From positions 1-40,019 of the forward strand of contig JAJFUP010000254.1 in assembly GCA_021372395.1 (NCBI GenBank): 40,019 nt of DNA. Direction: 5' to 3'. The position numbers were made by a program, and so were the translations under genes. Source of the stretch: Deltaproteobacteria bacterium (GTDB taxonomy: Bacteria > Desulfobacterota > Desulfomonilia > UBA1062). Below are positions 38,331 through 40,019 of this stretch, piece after piece (the stretch's first letter is position 1; each line of letters opens with the position of its first letter). The notes under the pieces are model-generated. The model did no database searches and had not been told where the DNA came from. It saw only the letters and a program-made list of their open reading frames with translations.

Positions 38331-40019
38331 ATGAACAGGAACATACTCGGCATAGATATCGGCTCGGTTTCCGTCGGCATCGTGGAAGTCACCCCTGAAG
38401 GCGAAATAGTGAACAGCTCATACCGTTTTCACGGGGGGAAGATAGCACAAACCATTGTCGCCTCCCTCCAGGGGATCACATTGTCAGGGATCTCTCAGGT
38501 CGCAGCGACCTCTTCCACCCCCGGGTTCGTGAGGGGCTCGAAAAGGTACGACAACAACGTGTGCCTCATCGCCGGGGTAAGGCGCGTCCATCCGGATGCT
38601 GGCGCCATCCTGAATATCGGCGCCGAGCGCTTCAGCCTGCTCCTCTTCGATGAGGGCGGAAATTACCGGAAATGCAGGACAAACACCTCATGCGCTGCGG
38701 GGACAGGAAGCTTCCTCGACCAGCAGGCACTTCGGCTGAACCTGTCGGGAAGCGAGGAGCTCGGTGAAATGGCCGCAGCCAACACCGGGGCTCTGCCCAG
38801 GATCGCATCGCGGTGTGCGGTGTTTGCCAAGACGGATCTCATCCATGCACAGCAGGAGGGGTACGCACTATCCGAGATCTGCGACGGGATCTGTTCCGGG
38901 CTGGCAAAGAACATCACGGACACGCTCTTCGGCGGCGAGGTGGTGAAAGGGCCCATCATCGCGTGCGGGGGCGTCTCGAAGAACGCCGCGGTCATGGAAC
39001 ATATTCAGCAGATCATCGGCGAGGACCTCGTTGTCGACGGGATATCACGCCTCTACGGCGCCTTCGGGGCCGCCGTGAGGCTCTCCGAAGAAGGACCCGG
39101 GGAGGAGGTCGAGATACGGTCTCCCAAAGACCTCATAGAGGAAAAGACCCGGGAGAAAGAGTATGCGTACGGACCCCTGGAGCTGAAGCTTTCCGATTAC
39201 CCGGATTTCGCAGGGACCGAAAGGTACGATTACACGGTCCGGACAAGGAAGACCCCCGGCAAGGTGGAGGTCGACATGTACCGGGAGCCGGGGAAAGATG
39301 GCTTGTACAGGGTTTTCCTGGGGGTGGACATCGGGTCCACGAGCACCAAGGCCGTGCTCATGGATGAGCAGAGAAACGTTGTGGCCGGGTTTTACACCTG
39401 GACTTCCGGCCGGCCCGTGGATGCCGTGTGCGCACTGTTCGAGGCCATCGATGACTTCGCGGTGCGCACTGGGGTCGCCATGGTCGTGCTCGGTGCCGGT
39501 ACCACGGGCTCCGGCAGAAAGCTCGTGGGGAAGATCATCAACGCGGACATGGTCATCGATGAGATAACCGCCCACGCACGCTCCGCATGCGAACTGAAGC
39601 CGGACGTGGACACCATCATCGAGATCGGGGGGCAGGACTCGAAGTTCACCACAATCAGAAACTCCTTCGTGACCTTCTCCGCCATGAACACCGTCTGCGC
39701 CGCAGGCACGGGCAGCTTCATCGAGGAGCAGGCCAAGAGGATGCGCTGCCCCCTTGCGGATTATCCGAGCCGCACCGAAGGCAGGCAGTCGCCCATGTCG
39801 TCGGACAGGTGCACGGTTTTCATGGAAAGGGACATGAATTATTACCTGAGCCAAGGGTATTCTTCTGATGAAGTCCTCGCATCCGCCCTCCACTCGGTCC
39901 GCGAGAACTACCTCACGAAGGTGGCAATCCCGACGAGCATCGGTGACGTCATATGCTTCCAGGGCGCCACTGCAAAGAACAGGGCGCTGGTGGCAGCCTT
40001 CGAGCAGAAGCTCGGCAAG
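38331..40019 (+). CDS. BcrA/BadF-type CoA-dehydratase activator, two ASKHA domains (cut by window edge)
   Basis: The first 563 residues of a large ATPase; the reading frame is open to the window end. Domain 1 begins ILGIDIGSVSVGIVEV and has CAAGTGSFLDQQA (iron-sulfur cysteine) and RCAVFAKTDLIHAQQEG. Domain 2 begins near residue 328 with FLGVDIGSTSTKAVL, then GAGTTGSGRKL, IEIGGQDSKF, CAAGTGSFIEEQA and CTVFMERDM. By family it reductively activates a 2-hydroxyacyl-CoA dehydratase or benzoyl-CoA reductase-like partner via a [4Fe-4S] cluster and ATP. This doubled form is usually followed by a DUF2229/HgdB-like region, which would lie outside. Confidence 0.85.
   Translation, partial: MNRNILGIDIGSVSVGIVEVTPEGEIVNSSYRFHGGKIAQTIVASLQGITLSGISQVAATSSTPGFVRGSKRYDNNVCLIAGVRRVHPDAGAILNIGAERFSLLLFDEGGNYRKCRTNTSCAAGTGSFLDQQALRLNLSGSEELGEMAAANTGALPRIASRCAVFAKTDLIHAQQEGYALSEICDGICSGLAKNITDTLFGGEVVKGPIIACGGVSKNAAVMEHIQQIIGEDLVVDGISRLYGAFGAAVRLSEEGPGEEVEIRSPKDLIEEKTREKEYAYGPLELKLSDYPDFAGTERYDYTVRTRKTPGKVEVDMYREPGKDGLYRVFLGVDIGSTSTKAVLMDEQRNVVAGFYTWTSGRPVDAVCALFEAIDDFAVRTGVAMVVLGAGTTGSGRKLVGKIINADMVIDEITAHARSACELKPDVDTIIEIGGQDSKFTTIRNSFVTFSAMNTVCAAGTGSFIEEQAKRMRCPLADYPSRTEGRQSPMSSDRCTVFMERDMNYYLSQGYSSDEVLASALHSVRENYLTKVAIPTSIGDVICFQGATAKNRALVAAFEQKLGK

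Overview
The window is bacterial, GC-rich and gene-dense. It most resembles a deltaproteobacterium (Desulfobacterota, Syntrophobacterales- or Desulfobacterales-like). That placement is inferred from gene content: a CarD regulator heading an isoprenoid/DNA-repair operon, a BcrA/BadF-type CoA-dehydratase activator, an acyl-CoA ligase, a Kdo/WaaP-like LPS kinase, sigma-54 two-component control and many dispersed palindromic repeats. No phage, plasmid, CRISPR or full insertion sequence is visible.

Layout. 1-1.3 kb (minus): UDP-glucose dehydrogenase cut by the left edge, tRNA-Phe(GAA), and a small zinc-ribbon protein. 1.6-6.5 kb (plus): a papain-family peptidase, an acyl-CoA ligase with an operator-like palindrome in front, a small DUF3783-like protein and a PlsC-type acyltransferase, with repeat-rich gaps between. 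7-14.2 kb (minus): one co-directional run carD - PIN/TRAM membrane protein - ispD - ispF - cysS - uvrB - LPS kinase, with a sigma-70-like promoter in front of carD. 14.5-19 kb (plus): lgt, a class I adenylate cyclase, a nitrilase-family amidase and a lone MlaF-type ATPase. 19.2-22 kb: a universal stress protein (minus), then a LolB-like lipoprotein, a double zinc-ribbon membrane protein, a stand-alone RF-1-domain (GGQ) protein and a methyltransferase.

22.3-28.3 kb (plus): a large tandem-PilZ protein, a hybrid sensor kinase and a HAD phosphatase. 28.3-32.3 kb: a ZraS/ZraR-like two-component pair facing a Spy/ZraP-like periplasmic protein that has a textbook sigma-54 promoter, an upstream 25-bp palindrome and an intrinsic terminator. 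32.5-36.9 kb (plus): purM, purN, a DUF523 protein, an unrecognised Rossmann-like protein and two prepilin-like proteins, most with 4-bp or longer overlaps. 37-40 kb: a 51-residue membrane protein (minus), an EamA transporter and a two-domain CoA-enzyme activator cut by the right edge.

The most unusual features are non-coding. Two MITE-like elements share perfect 25-bp terminal inverted repeats, and one fills almost the whole cysS-uvrB gap, ending exactly at the uvrB start codon. A four-unit, 59-bp tandem repeat begins inside the end of the acyltransferase gene. A second dispersed palindromic repeat family occurs at about six places. I found no clear new multi-gene system; the best candidates for new biology are the element-uvrB junction, the cysteine-bearing Zra-like module and the tandem-PilZ protein.
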